Assembly: GCF_000275865.1 (NCBI RefSeq)
Contig: NZ_CM001555.1
Location: forward strand, 889,706 to 953,705
Length of the DNA stretch: 64,000 nt
Direction of reading: 5' to 3'
Origin: Methanofollis liminatans DSM 4140
GTDB lineage: Archaea; Halobacteriota; Methanomicrobia; Methanomicrobiales; Methanofollaceae
Shown here: one piece after another, positions 7,781-17,087 of the stretch
Position numbering within the stretch: the first letter of the stretch is position 1
Layout of the letters: each line of letters starts with the position of its first letter
The notes under the pieces: generated by a model
Databases searched by the model: none
What the model was told of the DNA's origin: nothing
Seen by the model: the letters and a program-made list of their open reading frames with translations, nothing else
Program-made: the position numbers and the translations under genes

Positions 7781-9016
7781 ATGTATTCATCAGATACGAC
7801 CAAGTATCTCATTCACATCAATCTTCATGCAGAGGGGGTGGTCGAGAAACCTGATGTAGTCGGCGCTATATTTGGCCAGACTGAAGGGTTGCTCGGCGAA
7901 GACCTCGACCTGCGCGATCTCCAGCGGACCGGGCGGATTGGGCGTATAGACGTCCACATAACGAGCAAAAAAGGAGAGACGCGCGGCGAGATACTGATAT
8001 CTTCATCCCTTGACAGAGCGGAGACTGCAATTCTTGCGGCCTCTCTGGAGACGATCGACCGTGTCGGGCCGTGCATCGCACATGCATCGGTCGAGCGGAT
8101 CGAGGACATCAGGGTCACCAAACGAAAAAAGATTGTGGACCGTGCAAAGGAGCTGCTGCTCAACCATTTTGACGAGGCGTCCATCGACTCCACCGAACTC
8201 CTCGACGATGTCAGGGAGTCGATGCGTATCGAAAAAATCGGTGTTCTGGGTGACGAGCGGGTTCCTGCCGGTCCGAACGTCCTTGACTCGGACGCGATCA
8301 TCATCGTCGAAGGGCGGGCCGACGTGATCAACCTTCTCCGCTACGGCATTAAAAACGCCGTTGCGGTCGAGGGGACAAAGGTGCCCGCCGTGATCACCAA
8401 ACTCTCCGAAATAAAGACGGCGACCGCCTTTCTTGACGGCGACCGGGGCGGCGACCTGATCCTCAGGGAACTCCTGCAGGTCGCGGACATTGATTATGTG
8501 GCGTTCTGCCCCCGCGGTAAGAGCGTCGAAGAGATCACCAGGAAAGAGATCATCAAGTCCCTGCGGAACAAGGTGCCGGTGGAATATCTCAAGGAGCAGA
8601 TCGCTGAGGGCAAAGACAGTCCTGCCCCTGAACCTGAGATGCCGGTGCAGGAAAGTCAGGTGATTGTCAGCGAAACGAACGGGGCGATCGAGGAGAGCGT
8701 GCCCCAAACGCCTGCTGTTGATGGCTCGATGACGCTCGAGCAGCAGATCCGGGGCGTCGAGGGGCAGAGTGTCGCACGCTTCCTCACCTCTGATTATGCC
8801 CTTGTCGGCGAGGTCAGGGCCGGCGACGTCGAGCAGGCCCTCGAAAAGATCGACGCCGATGTTTCGGGGATTATTCTTGACCGTCCGGTCGATCAGAAAC
8901 TGATCGATGCTTTTCTGTCCCGCGGGCTTGAGTTCGTTGCCGCTCCGGAATTTCGCAATATCGTCAAGCGGCCGCTGTCCCTGAGGCTCATGAAAATACG
9001 AAAAAGCGATCGTTGA
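7781..9016 (+). CDS. dnaG: Archaeal DnaG-type primase
   Basis: A 411-residue archaeal DnaG. The Toprim domain carries the catalytic glutamate at E177 ([14 protein letters not shown]) and the acidic pair D219/D221 (FLDGDRGGD). The archaeal N-terminal domain ([21 protein letters not shown]) is present and the bacterial zinc finger is absent. The region around residues 275-315 is a low-complexity linker. In Archaea DnaG makes short RNA in vitro and associates with the exosome, so RNA metabolism is a likely role. GGAGG precedes ATG 7781. It is well separated from flanking genes and probably transcribed alone. Confidence 0.95.
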   Translation: MYSSDTTKYLIHINLHAEGVVEKPDVVGAIFGQTEGLLGEDLDLRDLQRTGRIGRIDVHITSKKGETRGEILISSSLDRAETAILAASLETIDRVGPCIAHASVERIEDIRVTKRKKIVDRAKELLLNHFDEASIDSTELLDDVRESMRIEKIGVLGDERVPAGPNVLDSDAIIIVEGRADVINLLRYGIKNAVAVEGTKVPAVITKLSEIKTATAFLDGDRGGDLILRELLQVADIDYVAFCPRGKSVEEITRKEIIKSLRNKVPVEYLKEQIAEGKDSPAPEPEMPVQESQVIVSETNGAIEESVPQTPAVDGSMTLEQQIRGVEGQSVARFLTSDYALVGEVRAGDVEQALEKIDADVSGIILDRPVDQKLIDAFLSRGLEFVAAPEFRNIVKRPLSLRLMKIRKSDR

Positions 9017-9043
9017 GGAAATCTATATATAATAAAATTTCCT
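9016..9043 (+). promoter_or_regulatory. Inverted repeat flanking the TATA box before the UPF0058 gene
   Basis: AGGAAAT (9016-9022) and ATTTCCT (9037-9043) are perfect 7-bp arms on either side of the AT-only stretch TATATATAATAAA. The left arm begins at the last base of dnaG. It may be an operator embracing the TATA box, or a hairpin marking the dnaG mRNA end. Confidence 0.45.
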
Positions 9044-9065
9044 ATTTATCTTTCCCGGTCTGGAC

Positions 9066-9353
9066 ATGCATAAGGAAGAATTGATTACGTTGCATCAGAT
9101 CCTTGTTGAGATCAAGGATTATTTTGAGATGATAAATCCGGATCTGAAGTTCCCGCAGTATTACGCACTCAAAATCAACCCTTCACAGATCCACAAGAGC
9201 AAACTCGAGCATAAGCACGCCATTTTTGTGCTTGGACAGGAGCTTGCCAATGCCATGAAGGATATTGAATTTACGGGATCTGCCCGGATATCTGCCCGCA
9301 TGAAGGAACTTGCGGAAAGAACGGTGAAAGAGATCGAACGAGATATGGAGTGA
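9066..9353 (+). CDS. UPF0058 family protein
   Basis: A 95-residue helical protein (MHKEELITLHQILVEIKDYF, then HKHAIFVLGQELANAM). It fits the archaeal UPF0058 family in length and sequence. The N-terminal His/Glu-rich helix and the HKH motif could bind a metal. The function of the family is unknown. The promoter directly upstream has a strong TATA box inside an inverted repeat, so the gene is probably regulated separately from dnaG. Confidence 0.85.
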   Translation: MHKEELITLHQILVEIKDYFEMINPDLKFPQYYALKINPSQIHKSKLEHKHAIFVLGQELANAMKDIEFTGSARISARMKELAERTVKEIERDME

Positions 9354-9389
9354 GAGGGGCAGACCCCTGCTCTTTATCGCCGCAAAAAA

Positions 9390-10184
9390 TTATCTTCTGG
9401 ACTCCTGCTCTTTTCCGATGAGATAGCGCGCCATCAGACTGGGGATCGGCGCCGCCATGCAGTGCCAGTTCGGCGTCCCGTTCACTTCGAGGACCGTGTA
9501 TCCTCCGTTGAGCGGGAGGAGGTCGACGCCGCAGTAGTCGGCACCGACCGCCTCGGCGGCTCCGGCTGCAATCTCCTGCATGGCAGGGTCGATCTCCACC
9601 GGCGTTCCGATCCCTCCCTGGTGGATGTTATGGGTGAGGTGCGGCGACCTCCTGCAGATCGCCCCGACAGCCCGGCCCTCGATGACAAAGACGCGGTAGT
9701 CCCGGTCGTTCTCCACATATTCCTGGAGATAATAGGGGGCTTCGCGGAGATCCCCGGGTGATGAGACCATCCTGACATCGATCCCGTCATAGCCGTACAC
9801 GGGTTTTGACACCACGCCCCCGTGGCGTGCAAGGAACTCCTCGGCAAGAGGGCGTGATGCCGTGAACAGGGTCTCTGGCGAGGGTATTCCTGACTTGAGG
9901 AGCAGGGCGGTCGTCTTCACCTTGCTTGCGCAGGTGGCGATGGCATCAGGGGAGTTGACGACGTTGTTCTCCATGGAAAGGACGTCCAGGCACTCGAACT
10001 GGTGGATGTCCTGTTTCATGCCGCAGACCCATATGGTGTCCCCGGTGATCGGTGAAGCCAGAGGGTCGATGGTGTCAAGATCAAGGAGGCTGAATGCTAC
10101 GCCTTCGCGCCGGAGTTCTCTGATCACGGCGCCGGTGGAGTTGTCGCCCGGTGTGTCGGTCGGTTTGGGTACGATCCGTATCAT
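9390..10184 (-). CDS. RimK-type ATP-grasp glutamate ligase (MptN/CofF-like)
   Basis: A 264-residue ATP-grasp enzyme. Key features are the lysine of VVSKPVYGYDGIDV, the YLQEYV hinge, RVFVIEGRAVGAICRR and the metal-binding VLEVNGTPNWH. In methanogens this subfamily adds glutamate to tetrahydromethanopterin (MptN) or caps F420 with alpha-linked glutamate (CofF). The sequence alone does not let me separate the two. The start at 10184 follows GGGATGAG. It is tail to tail with UPF0058 and is followed upstream by another minus-strand gene 80 bases away. Confidence 0.75.
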   Translation of the reverse strand: MIRIVPKPTDTPGDNSTGAVIRELRREGVAFSLLDLDTIDPLASPITGDTIWVCGMKQDIHQFECLDVLSMENNVVNSPDAIATCASKVKTTALLLKSGIPSPETLFTASRPLAEEFLARHGGVVSKPVYGYDGIDVRMVSSPGDLREAPYYLQEYVENDRDYRVFVIEGRAVGAICRRSPHLTHNIHQGGIGTPVEIDPAMQEIAAGAAEAVGADYCGVDLLPLNGGYTVLEVNGTPNWHCMAAPIPSLMARYLIGKEQESRR

Positions 10185-10265
10185 GCTCTCATCCCTGTGG
10201 TCTCTGGTCGCCTGTGTACTACCAGAGGTCAGGGGGGAACAGGGATGAACCTATCGGTTGAGGCC

Positions 10266-10868
10266 TCATTCCCCGATCTCGCCAAGACTTGCCTCGGCCT
10301 TCTCGATCATGATCTGCATCGCCCTGGCCTTCGCCCGTGCAACCGGAGTATGTCTCTTTTCCAGCTCGAAAACCGCCTCTTCATAGAGCTGGTGCGCCCT
10401 TTTCGCCCGCCGTTCTGGTCGGGAAACATCCCGTTCCTCTTCTCTGAGATGGTTGATCTCCTCACGCACCGTTAAGAGTTCCTGGTACATCTCCTCGAGG
10501 CTCTGCCTGATCTGGTCCTCGTCGTCCGGTCCTCCCGTTCCTGTGGCGGGCAGCACCTCCCCCTCCTCCAGAATCGCTTTCATCTCCGCATCGATATCGC
10601 CCACTTTTTCATCGATGAGCAGGCATAAGGTGCTCTTTTTTGCAGACGTATTCCTGCCTTCAGGTGCGTAGGTGACCTCGATATCCGCACCCAGACGCAC
10701 GACTCTCAGGATGCCGGACTCCCCGTTGTGGCTGATCAGCAGGGAGCCCCGTTCTGGCGATCCGTCCTCTGCGAATGATGCTCCGATTCCGGTAAGGTCT
10801 TTTACCAGATGGGCGAGGAATGCTGGATATGCACCGGCAAGGCTCCGTGCATAGTAGATATATGGCAC
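10266..10868 (-). CDS. Coiled-coil protein of unknown function
   Basis: A 200-residue protein. An N-terminal globular part of about 100 residues (YYARSLAGAYPAFLAHLVKDLTG) is followed by about 90 residues of charged heptad-like coiled coil (EEMYQELLTVREEINHLREEE, RAKRAHQLYEEAVFELEKRH). I chose GTG at 10868 (VPYIYYARS) because GGGGGA lies 6 bases before it; another GTG at 10901 would add 11 residues. No known domain is recognised. It precedes the ATP-grasp gene on the same strand and is divergent from the dehydrogenase at 10971. Confidence 0.7.
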   Translation of the reverse strand: MPYIYYARSLAGAYPAFLAHLVKDLTGIGASFAEDGSPERGSLLISHNGESGILRVVRLGADIEVTYAPEGRNTSAKKSTLCLLIDEKVGDIDAEMKAILEEGEVLPATGTGGPDDEDQIRQSLEEMYQELLTVREEINHLREEERDVSRPERRAKRAHQLYEEAVFELEKRHTPVARAKARAMQIMIEKAEASLGEIGE

Positions 10869-10970
10869 TATACGTCCCCCGTACCTCTTAGAAGGTCTCA
10901 CTCCAGATAAGCATTCCGTAGATACTCGTTCTCCCCGAATCAGGGTGTCGGGCAGTATAAGCCGGTCATA

Positions 10971-11939
10971 ATGGTTTTATTCTCGCGGGCCGATGATCCG
11001 CACATGCGCTATTATCCCGGAAAGACCGGTCTCCCCTCTCCCCACGAGGTCAACCGTGCGGTCGAAGCGGCGTTCAGGGAGTACGGGGAAGGTCTGGTCC
11101 AGATGCCGCCGAAGGTGTATGTGACCTTTCCGAAGGGGGACTTTCGGACCATGCCCGCATATCTCCCGTCGATGGGGATCGCTGGTGTGAAGATCGTGAA
11201 TGTTCACCCGGAAAACCCCCGGTCCGGGTTGCCGACGGTGATGGCCCTCACTATAATCCTTGATATAGACACCGGGATGCCCCGGGCTGTCCTGAATGCG
11301 ACCGAACTCACCGATCTTCGGACCGGGGCCGCCGGGGCCGTCGCCGCACAGTATCTCTCACGCAAAAAGCGTATCGCCCTCGGTGTGGTCGGCAGCGGTC
11401 GGCAGGCAATTGCCCAGGTGAACGCCATCGCCGACGTGCTGGAGATCGAGGAGATCCTGGTCTGGAGCCGCACAGCAGAGAACGCCGTGGAGTTCTGCGG
11501 GCAGTTCGGGGAGATCGGATGCGTGGCAGGATCGGTCGAGTCTGCCTGCAACGCCGACGTGATCGTGACGACGACACCCTCCAGGACGCCTCTGATCAGG
11601 TCTGAGTGGGTGCAGAAGGGAACGCATATCAACGCCATCGGCGCCGATGCCCCGGGAAAAGAGGAGCTCGACCCTGCTCTCCTGGCGCGAGGCCGTGTTT
11701 TTGTTGACGATCCCGAGCAGGCGCTTCATTCTGGTGAGATCAATGTTCCGTTCTCACAGGGACTCTTCAGGGCTGATCAGATCGCAGGCACGCTCGGCGA
11801 CGTGGTCTGCGGCAGAAAAAAAAGGGAGAGCCAGGATGAGATTACCATCTTTGACTCGACGGGCCTTGCGATCCAGGACCTCGCCATCGCCTCCCTCGTC
11901 ATGGGACGAGGAGCGTATATAGATCTCCCCTTCCCCTGA
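10971..11939 (+). CDS. Ornithine cyclodeaminase/alanine dehydrogenase family enzyme
   Basis: A 322-residue protein of the mu-crystallin/ornithine cyclodeaminase superfamily. The substrate domain has MPPKVYV and GVKIVNVHPENPRSGLPTV; the Rossmann motif is LGVVGSGRQAIAQ near residue 140; IVTTTPSRTPL and NAIGADAPGKEELD follow. Archaeal members include the alanine dehydrogenase of Archaeoglobus. Substrate cannot be assigned by eye. A TATA-like GTATAA lies only 14-16 bases upstream of the ATG, so the start may be a little further downstream (MRYYPGKTG). Its stop is one base from the stop of the convergent lipid enzyme. Confidence 0.85.
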   Translation: MVLFSRADDPHMRYYPGKTGLPSPHEVNRAVEAAFREYGEGLVQMPPKVYVTFPKGDFRTMPAYLPSMGIAGVKIVNVHPENPRSGLPTVMALTIILDIDTGMPRAVLNATELTDLRTGAAGAVAAQYLSRKKRIALGVVGSGRQAIAQVNAIADVLEIEEILVWSRTAENAVEFCGQFGEIGCVAGSVESACNADVIVTTTPSRTPLIRSEWVQKGTHINAIGADAPGKEELDPALLARGRVFVDDPEQALHSGEINVPFSQGLFRADQIAGTLGDVVCGRKKRESQDEITIFDSTGLAIQDLAIASLVMGRGAYIDLPFP

Positions 11940-11940
11940 C

Positions 11941-13413
11941 TCACTCCTTTTGTACCCGGTCCCGCGCGAACTTCTTCCAGACCTGTTCGCGGTAGACCGG
12001 GCCTGAGTTATAGGTGCAGAAGGGGATGATCCGCCCGTCTGGGGTGGCATAGTGAATACAGCAGCGCTGCACGCGGGAGAGATCGTAGTTGTAGTTGTCC
12101 ATGAAGTGCATCGTGCCGATGAACAGGGCGTTCCAGTGGAAATCTCTCAGCGCATCGAAGTTCTGGGATATAAGCGTTTTTCCGAGGAGTTTATAGAACT
12201 GGCTCCCGTTTGCATGCTCTCCCTTCGCTGCGGAGAGGCCCATGTCCTTCACGCCTTCGAGCAGGGCCCGGTATTTGTTGATGGTGCCGCCGTTTTTCAT
12301 CGTATCGGTCATTTTCCCGATGGCGTCGAAGAAACCGTCGACGTCGACCATCTCGTTGATGGGCACCAGCCCCTCTTCGGTGACAAAGACGTAGGTCGCC
12401 GCACCGCAGTGCTGGTGGGTGGTGAACCTGACGACCGGTTTGCCGGTATAGGCCTCAACGAGGTCTGAGATGGGCATCACACAGGGGACCGGGTAGAAAT
12501 AATCTTTCTTGATGATCCCGTCGGTCTGCTCTTCGATCCGATCGGCAAGATCAGGGATGGTCACCCGCTCCTGTTTGATGTTCTCCTCTGAAGCGGCGCC
12601 GGTGAATGCGACGGGCTGGAAATTGACGCCCCGTACGACCTTGATATGCTCGGCCGCATATTTCAGGATGGCACCGACCTCGTGGTCGTTCTGGCCGTTG
12701 ATCACCGTCGGGACGAGCACCACGCCCATGCCGTTTTTCTCACAGTATTCCACCGCCTTCAGGCTTGTCCGGAGGATGGGATTCGTCTCCTCTGTCACGC
12801 CGTCGAAGTGGAGATAGATGGTGCTCAATCCGGCATCCTTCAGGTTCTGGACATATTGGGGATCTTTTGCGATTTTGATCCCGTTGGTCGCGACCTGCAC
12901 CTGGGAGAAACCCAGTTCCTTTGCCTTTTTGATGATTTCGACGAGGTCGTCGCGCATCGTGGGCTCGCCGCCTGAAAACTGGACGGCCGGTGGCGGGACA
13001 GGTTTTTCGTTCCTGAGCATCGTCATCATCTCGACGATCTGATCGAACGACGGTTCATAGACAAAGCCGCAGGCCCGGGCATTGGCAAAGCAGAAGGAGC
13101 AGTTAAGGTTGCAGCGGTTTGTCAGGTCGATGTTTGCGAGAAGCGTTCCTGAACGGTGGTTTGAACAGAGGCCGCATGCCGTCGGGCAGGCAGCAGCGGT
13201 TGCATCCCGCTGTGGGTTTGCAACGCCGGTACCGATCCTCTCGAAGGTTTCAAACCGTCTGTACATCTCTGCATCTGACCAGTACAGATTTTTTGCTTCC
13301 CCATGCTCCGGACAGGTACGTCTGATCCATACTTTCCCATCCTCTTCAAATATCTCGGCATCGAGAACATTTCTACAGATGGGGCAAAGGCTCCGGGTTT
13401 TTTTCAGAAGCAT
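11941..13413 (-). CDS. tes: Tetraether lipid synthase (radical SAM)
   Basis: A 490-residue radical SAM protein matching the Tes/MJ0619-like family that joins the tails of two archaeol lipids to make macrocyclic and tetraether lipids. The N-terminus has a metal-binding knuckle (C10, C13, C34). A second cysteine set is C76, C80, C83 (CPTACGLC). The SAM cluster is C101, C105, C108 (CNLNCSFC), followed by FSGGEPTMRDDL. The C-terminal half holds further conserved cysteines (HQHCG, RCCIHY, FCTY). It is divergent from carS, the CDP-archaeol synthase, which supports a lipid role. Methyltransferase-type homologs of the same subfamily are the main alternative. Confidence 0.82.
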   Translation of the reverse strand: MLLKKTRSLCPICRNVLDAEIFEEDGKVWIRRTCPEHGEAKNLYWSDAEMYRRFETFERIGTGVANPQRDATAAACPTACGLCSNHRSGTLLANIDLTNRCNLNCSFCFANARACGFVYEPSFDQIVEMMTMLRNEKPVPPPAVQFSGGEPTMRDDLVEIIKKAKELGFSQVQVATNGIKIAKDPQYVQNLKDAGLSTIYLHFDGVTEETNPILRTSLKAVEYCEKNGMGVVLVPTVINGQNDHEVGAILKYAAEHIKVVRGVNFQPVAFTGAASEENIKQERVTIPDLADRIEEQTDGIIKKDYFYPVPCVMPISDLVEAYTGKPVVRFTTHQHCGAATYVFVTEEGLVPINEMVDVDGFFDAIGKMTDTMKNGGTINKYRALLEGVKDMGLSAAKGEHANGSQFYKLLGKTLISQNFDALRDFHWNALFIGTMHFMDNYNYDLSRVQRCCIHYATPDGRIIPFCTYNSGPVYREQVWKKFARDRVQKE

Positions 13414-13552
13414 ATCTCATCCACCGGCATCTCTATACAATAGCGTTTCATATATTGGTACCTGACTTGTTGCAGATTATCACAGTGTTTGCCTGTCTGA
13501 AATTTAAACTTAAGTAGGAATAGAGGGGATTAGTATTATTAGTATCGTCTCG

Positions 13553-14086
13553 GTGTTCTCTGCCCTGATTGCGGCGTTCTGGATCATGATGCCGGCGTAT
13601 GTGCCAAACCCTGTGGCTGCGGCATGTGGCGGAGGCACTCCCGTTGATTTCGGGAAGAACTGGAGGGACGGTCGGAGGGTTCTGGGTGACGGAAAGACGT
13701 TCCGGGGTTTTTTCGCCGGCGTTGCCGCCGGGATCGCCGTCGGACTTCTCCAGATCTGGGTACAGAGCGCCCTTGGGTTTGCGTTTCTTCCCGAGCATAC
13801 CGTCGTTTCTGTTGTTCTCTTCTCGGCAGGAGCGCTTCTTGGCGACATGGCGAAGAGCTTTTTCAAGCGGCGGCTCGGCATGGGCCGCGGTGAAGAATGG
13901 CGTATTTTCGACCAGTATGATCTGGTGATCGGATCATTTGCACTCGCAGCCGTGTTCCAGTTCGGATGGCTTGTCGAGAACCTCACCCTCCTGATCCTTC
14001 TCTGGATCATCATCATCACCCCTCTTCTCCACCGTGCCGCGAACATCATCGGATATTTTACAGGAGTGAAAGACGTACCATGGTAG
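13553..14086 (+). CDS. carS: CDP-archaeol synthase CarS
   Basis: A 177-residue membrane enzyme (DUF46/CarS) that transfers CTP to digeranylgeranylglycerol phosphate, giving CDP-archaeol for polar lipids. Visible are the N-terminal segment WIMMPAYVPNPVAA, the loop DFGKNWRDGRRVLGDGKTFRG, several membrane helices, and GDMAKSFFKRRLGMGRGEEWRIFDQYD. The annotated start is GTG 13553. The only strong ribosome-binding site (GAGGGG, 13523-13528) lies 24 bases before that GTG, so translation may begin at an upstream in-frame ATT near 13535-13538. Its stop overlaps pyrE by 7 bases. Confidence 0.92.
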   Translation: MFSALIAAFWIMMPAYVPNPVAAACGGGTPVDFGKNWRDGRRVLGDGKTFRGFFAGVAAGIAVGLLQIWVQSALGFAFLPEHTVVSVVLFSAGALLGDMAKSFFKRRLGMGRGEEWRIFDQYDLVIGSFALAAVFQFGWLVENLTLLILLWIIIITPLLHRAANIIGYFTGVKDVPW

Positions 14087-14592
14087 CATCAATTGCATCA
14101 CTGCTCAAGGACCACGGGGCAATCGAGTTCGGGGACTTTGTTCTTGCCTCAGGGGCAAGAAGCACGTACTATCTGGATATCAAGACGGCGATCACGGATC
14201 CCGCCCTTCTCGGCCGGATTGGCAGGGAGTTTGCAGGCCGGTTTACCTTCGATGTGGTGGCCGGCGTTGCCGTCGGGGCAGTGCCCCTGGCGGTCGCAAC
14301 CTCTCTCGCAGCGGGAAAACCCTATGCGATCATCAGAAAGGAGGAGAAGGCCCATGGAAAAAGTGGCGTCATTATCGGTGACGTAAAGGGAAAGGCGGTT
14401 CTCCTCGTCGAAGATGTCACGACCTCAGGCGGTTCGGCCCTCTACGGTGCCCGCGTCCTCAGGGACGCCGGGGCCGAGGTCGTCGCCGTCGGTGTGGTTG
14501 TGGACCGTGAAAGCGGCGCGACTGAGGTTTTTGCAGGTGAAGGGCTCTTCCTTATTCCTCTGGCGACAGTATCGGAGATAATGAACCTGTAA
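14080..14592 (+). CDS. pyrE: Orotate phosphoribosyltransferase
   Basis: A 170-residue type I phosphoribosyltransferase converting orotate and PRPP to OMP. It shows SGARSTYYLDIKTA, the flexible loop IRKEEKAHG and the PRPP motif VLLVEDVTTSGGSAL. The start ATG at 14080 overlaps the end of carS (ATGGTAG), so it is probably translated from a common message. The frame stays open upstream but inside carS. PyrE, PyrC and CarAB in the window cover much of the pyrimidine pathway although the genes are scattered. Confidence 0.95.
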   Translation: MVASIASLLKDHGAIEFGDFVLASGARSTYYLDIKTAITDPALLGRIGREFAGRFTFDVVAGVAVGAVPLAVATSLAAGKPYAIIRKEEKAHGKSGVIIGDVKGKAVLLVEDVTTSGGSALYGARVLRDAGAEVVAVGVVVDRESGATEVFAGEGLFLIPLATVSEIMNL

Positions 14593-14620
14593 CCAATTTA
14601 TTTAGGAGAGGCATATAATT

Positions 14621-15913
14621 ATGGACATGAAGATCCTTGTTGTGGGCGGAGGAGGCAGGGAACACGCCATAGCCCGTGCCCTCTCCTGCAACAGTGAAGC
14701 CACGATTTTTTCGGTAATGGCCAGAAAAAACCCGGGTATTGCCGCCCTTTCGAGGCGTCACCTCATAGAAAAAGAGACCCGTGTCGAAAAAGTCGCTGAT
14801 TTTGCCCGTGAATGTGGCGTGGACTGCGCGATCATCGGCCCGGAGGCGCCCCTTGAGGCGGGTATCGCCGATACCCTCCAGCAGCAGGGCATCCCCTGTG
14901 TCGGCCCCACCCGTCTGGCCGCACGCCTCGAGACCGACAAGGCGTTCTGCAGGGATATGATGGAACGGCATGGGATTCCCGGTCGCCCGCATTACCGGGT
15001 ATTTCATGACACCGCTGCCGCCTGCGAGTATATCGACGCCTATGACGGCGACCTCGCCGTAAAACCGATCGGGCTCACCGGCGGCAAGGGCGTCAGGATC
15101 ATGGGCGAGCAGGTCGACCGGGAAGGGGCGAAGGCGTATGCCCGGACCCTTGACGGTGGCGTCGTTCTTGAGGAACGGCTCATCGGCGAGGAGTTCACCC
15201 TCCAGGCCTTTGTCGACGGCAACCATCTGGTGCCGATGCCCCTGGTCCAGGACCACAAACGCGCCTTTGAGGGTGACACCGGCCCGAACACCGGCGGCAT
15301 GGGCACCTACTCCCTTGAAGATCATCTCCTCCCGTTTGTCACGCATGCCGATTACGAGGCAGCACTTGAGATCATGCGGAGAACGGTGGCGGCGATGGCC
15401 GCCGAGGGGCAGCCCTACCGTGGGATTCTGTACGGTCAGTTCATGAATACGCGGGACGGCCCGAAGGTTGTGGAGTTCAACTCCCGGTTCGGCGATCCCG
15501 AGGCGATGAACGTTCTTTCGCTTCTGGAAAGCGATTTCGCCGCAATTCTCTGCAGGATCGTCGAGGGCAGCCTCTCCGGTGCCCATGTGCATTTTGCGCC
15601 GAAAGCGACGGTCTGCAAATATCTCGTTCCCGAAGGGTATCCAGATGCCCCGGTGTCAGGGGCGCCGATCGCCGTCGGGGACTATGGCGACGCCATCCTC
15701 TACTATGCGAATGTCGGGGAGAAGGACGGCCGGATGGTGACCCTTCAGTCAAGAACGATGGCGTTTGTCGGGCTTGGCGACTCCCTTGCAGAGGCCGAGG
15801 AGACTGCCGAGCGGGCGGCAGCATCGGTGAGAGGAGGCGTATGGTACCGGCACGACATCGGCAAACCTGCCCTCCTTGACAAACGGATCAAACATATGAA
15901 GGAAATACGATGA
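14621..15913 (+). CDS. purD: Phosphoribosylamine--glycine ligase
   Basis: A 430-residue ATP-grasp enzyme of purine synthesis, making GAR from phosphoribosylamine and glycine. The N-terminal motif is [14 protein letters not shown], followed by [11 protein letters not shown], the ATP-grasp region [14 protein letters not shown], and TGGMGTYS and [12 protein letters not shown]. Translation probably starts at 14621 or at the Met of MKILVV two codons later; AGGAGAGG is the ribosome-binding site. The stop overlaps the argF start by 4 bases. Confidence 0.96.
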   Translation: MDMKILVVGGGGREHAIARALSCNSEATIFSVMARKNPGIAALSRRHLIEKETRVEKVADFARECGVDCAIIGPEAPLEAGIADTLQQQGIPCVGPTRLAARLETDKAFCRDMMERHGIPGRPHYRVFHDTAAACEYIDAYDGDLAVKPIGLTGGKGVRIMGEQVDREGAKAYARTLDGGVVLEERLIGEEFTLQAFVDGNHLVPMPLVQDHKRAFEGDTGPNTGGMGTYSLEDHLLPFVTHADYEAALEIMRRTVAAMAAEGQPYRGILYGQFMNTRDGPKVVEFNSRFGDPEAMNVLSLLESDFAAILCRIVEGSLSGAHVHFAPKATVCKYLVPEGYPDAPVSGAPIAVGDYGDAILYYANVGEKDGRMVTLQSRTMAFVGLGDSLAEAEETAERAAASVRGGVWYRHDIGKPALLDKRIKHMKEIR

Positions 15914-16818
15914 AGAAGGATTTTCTTACACTTCTGGATGTAGATGCAGGTGAACTTGAGGCGCTTCTTGCCGAGGCCGAACGGCTCAAGGCCCTGCGCA
16001 GGGAAGGGCGTTCTCATGCCCTTCTGCAGGGCAAAAGCCTCGGCATGATCTTCGAGAAGGCCTCCACCCGGACCCGTGTCTCCTTTGAGGCGGGCATGCA
16101 CGACCTCGGGGGCCATGCCCTCTTTCTCAACCCCACCGATCTGCAGATCGGCCGCGGCGAACTGGCACGGGACACGGCGCGGGTGCTCTCCCGCTATGTC
16201 TCGGCGGTGATGATCAGGGCGTACAAACACACGACCATCGAGGAATTCGCGAGATACGCATCTGTACCGGTGATCAACGGGCTCTCAGATATCGCCCATC
16301 CCTGCCAGGTGCTCGCCGACCTCATGACCCTGAAGGAGCATTTCTCATCCCTGAAGGATGTACGGCTCGCCTGGATCGGGGACGGGAACAATGTCTGCAA
16401 CTCCCTCCTGATGGCCTCGGCTCACACCGGCCTTGACCTGCGTGTTGCCTGCCCGCCAGGCTATCAGCCCCCGCAGTGGATCGTCGAGGAGGCTCTCTCC
16501 CACGGGGCCCGTCTGACCTTCTGCAAAACGGCCGAAGAAGCAGCCGAGGGGGCACATGCCATCTATACCGACGTCTGGGTTTCGATGGGCAACGAAGCCG
16601 AGCGTGAGGCGCGGCTGCGCGCCTTCCAGGGCTATACCATCGCCGCCGAGATCGTGAACCGTGCCGAGCCCGACGCCATTGTGATGCACTGTCTCCCTGC
16701 ACACCGCGGCGAGGAGATCACCGACGAAGTGATCGAAGGGCCGCAGAGTGTCGTCTGGGACCAGGCCGAGAATCGGCTCCACGCCCAGAAAGCCCTTCTT
16801 GTGCGGCTGCTCCACTAA
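15910..16818 (+). CDS. argF: Ornithine carbamoyltransferase
   Basis: A 302-residue transcarbamoylase making citrulline from ornithine and carbamoyl phosphate. The carbamoyl phosphate loop STRTR is at residues 52-56 ([12 protein letters not shown]); HPCQ lies near residue 128 and the ornithine-binding [12 protein letters not shown] near residue 262. The start overlaps purD by ATGA. Carbamoyl phosphate would come from CarAB encoded at 22.2-26.4 kb and citrulline goes to ArgG at 20.8 kb. Confidence 0.96.
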   Translation: MKKDFLTLLDVDAGELEALLAEAERLKALRREGRSHALLQGKSLGMIFEKASTRTRVSFEAGMHDLGGHALFLNPTDLQIGRGELARDTARVLSRYVSAVMIRAYKHTTIEEFARYASVPVINGLSDIAHPCQVLADLMTLKEHFSSLKDVRLAWIGDGNNVCNSLLMASAHTGLDLRVACPPGYQPPQWIVEEALSHGARLTFCKTAEEAAEGAHAIYTDVWVSMGNEAEREARLRAFQGYTIAAEIVNRAEPDAIVMHCLPAHRGEEITDEVIEGPQSVVWDQAENRLHAQKALLVRLLH

Positions 16819-16840
16819 TATTTTTTGGATAAAAAAAGGT
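16819..16840. terminator. Bidirectional T/A-run terminator
   Basis: TTTTTT on the plus strand just after argF and AAAAAAA (T-run on the minus strand) just after the small minus-strand gene lie within 22 bases between the convergent stops. Confidence 0.55.
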
Positions 16841-17079
16841 CATTCCTCGCCGATAAACGCGAGGACAAGGGTGCGCATCTCTTTTTCGGCCTCCTGGACC
16901 ACCTCTTTTTTGCCCCTGAAGGCGAGGAGATCCCGGACGTCGCCGCTCATATTTGCATAATAGAGCGGCTGGCTTCGTTCCACCAGTTCTACGTCATATT
17001 TCTGGATGATGGCCCTGATGACGCTTCTCGGCACGCCCGGCGGGATCACCAGATCAAATAACTCTTCTTCTTCTGCCAT
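16840..17079 (-). CDS. Small acidic protein next to methanogenesis marker 14
   Basis: A 79-residue protein starting MAEEEELFDLV. The ATG at 17079 has GAGG upstream; a longer open frame exists but overlaps the neighbour. The sequence (PPGVPRSVIRAIIQKYDVELVERSQPLYYAN) is soluble and alpha/beta in pattern, with no known motif. It begins 8 bases after the marker-14 stop, so the two are an operon and may work together. Function unknown. Confidence 0.75.
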   Translation of the reverse strand: MAEEEELFDLVIPPGVPRSVIRAIIQKYDVELVERSQPLYYANMSGDVRDLLAFRGKKEVVQEAEKEMRTLVLAFIGEE

Positions 17080-17087
17080 ATGCTTCC

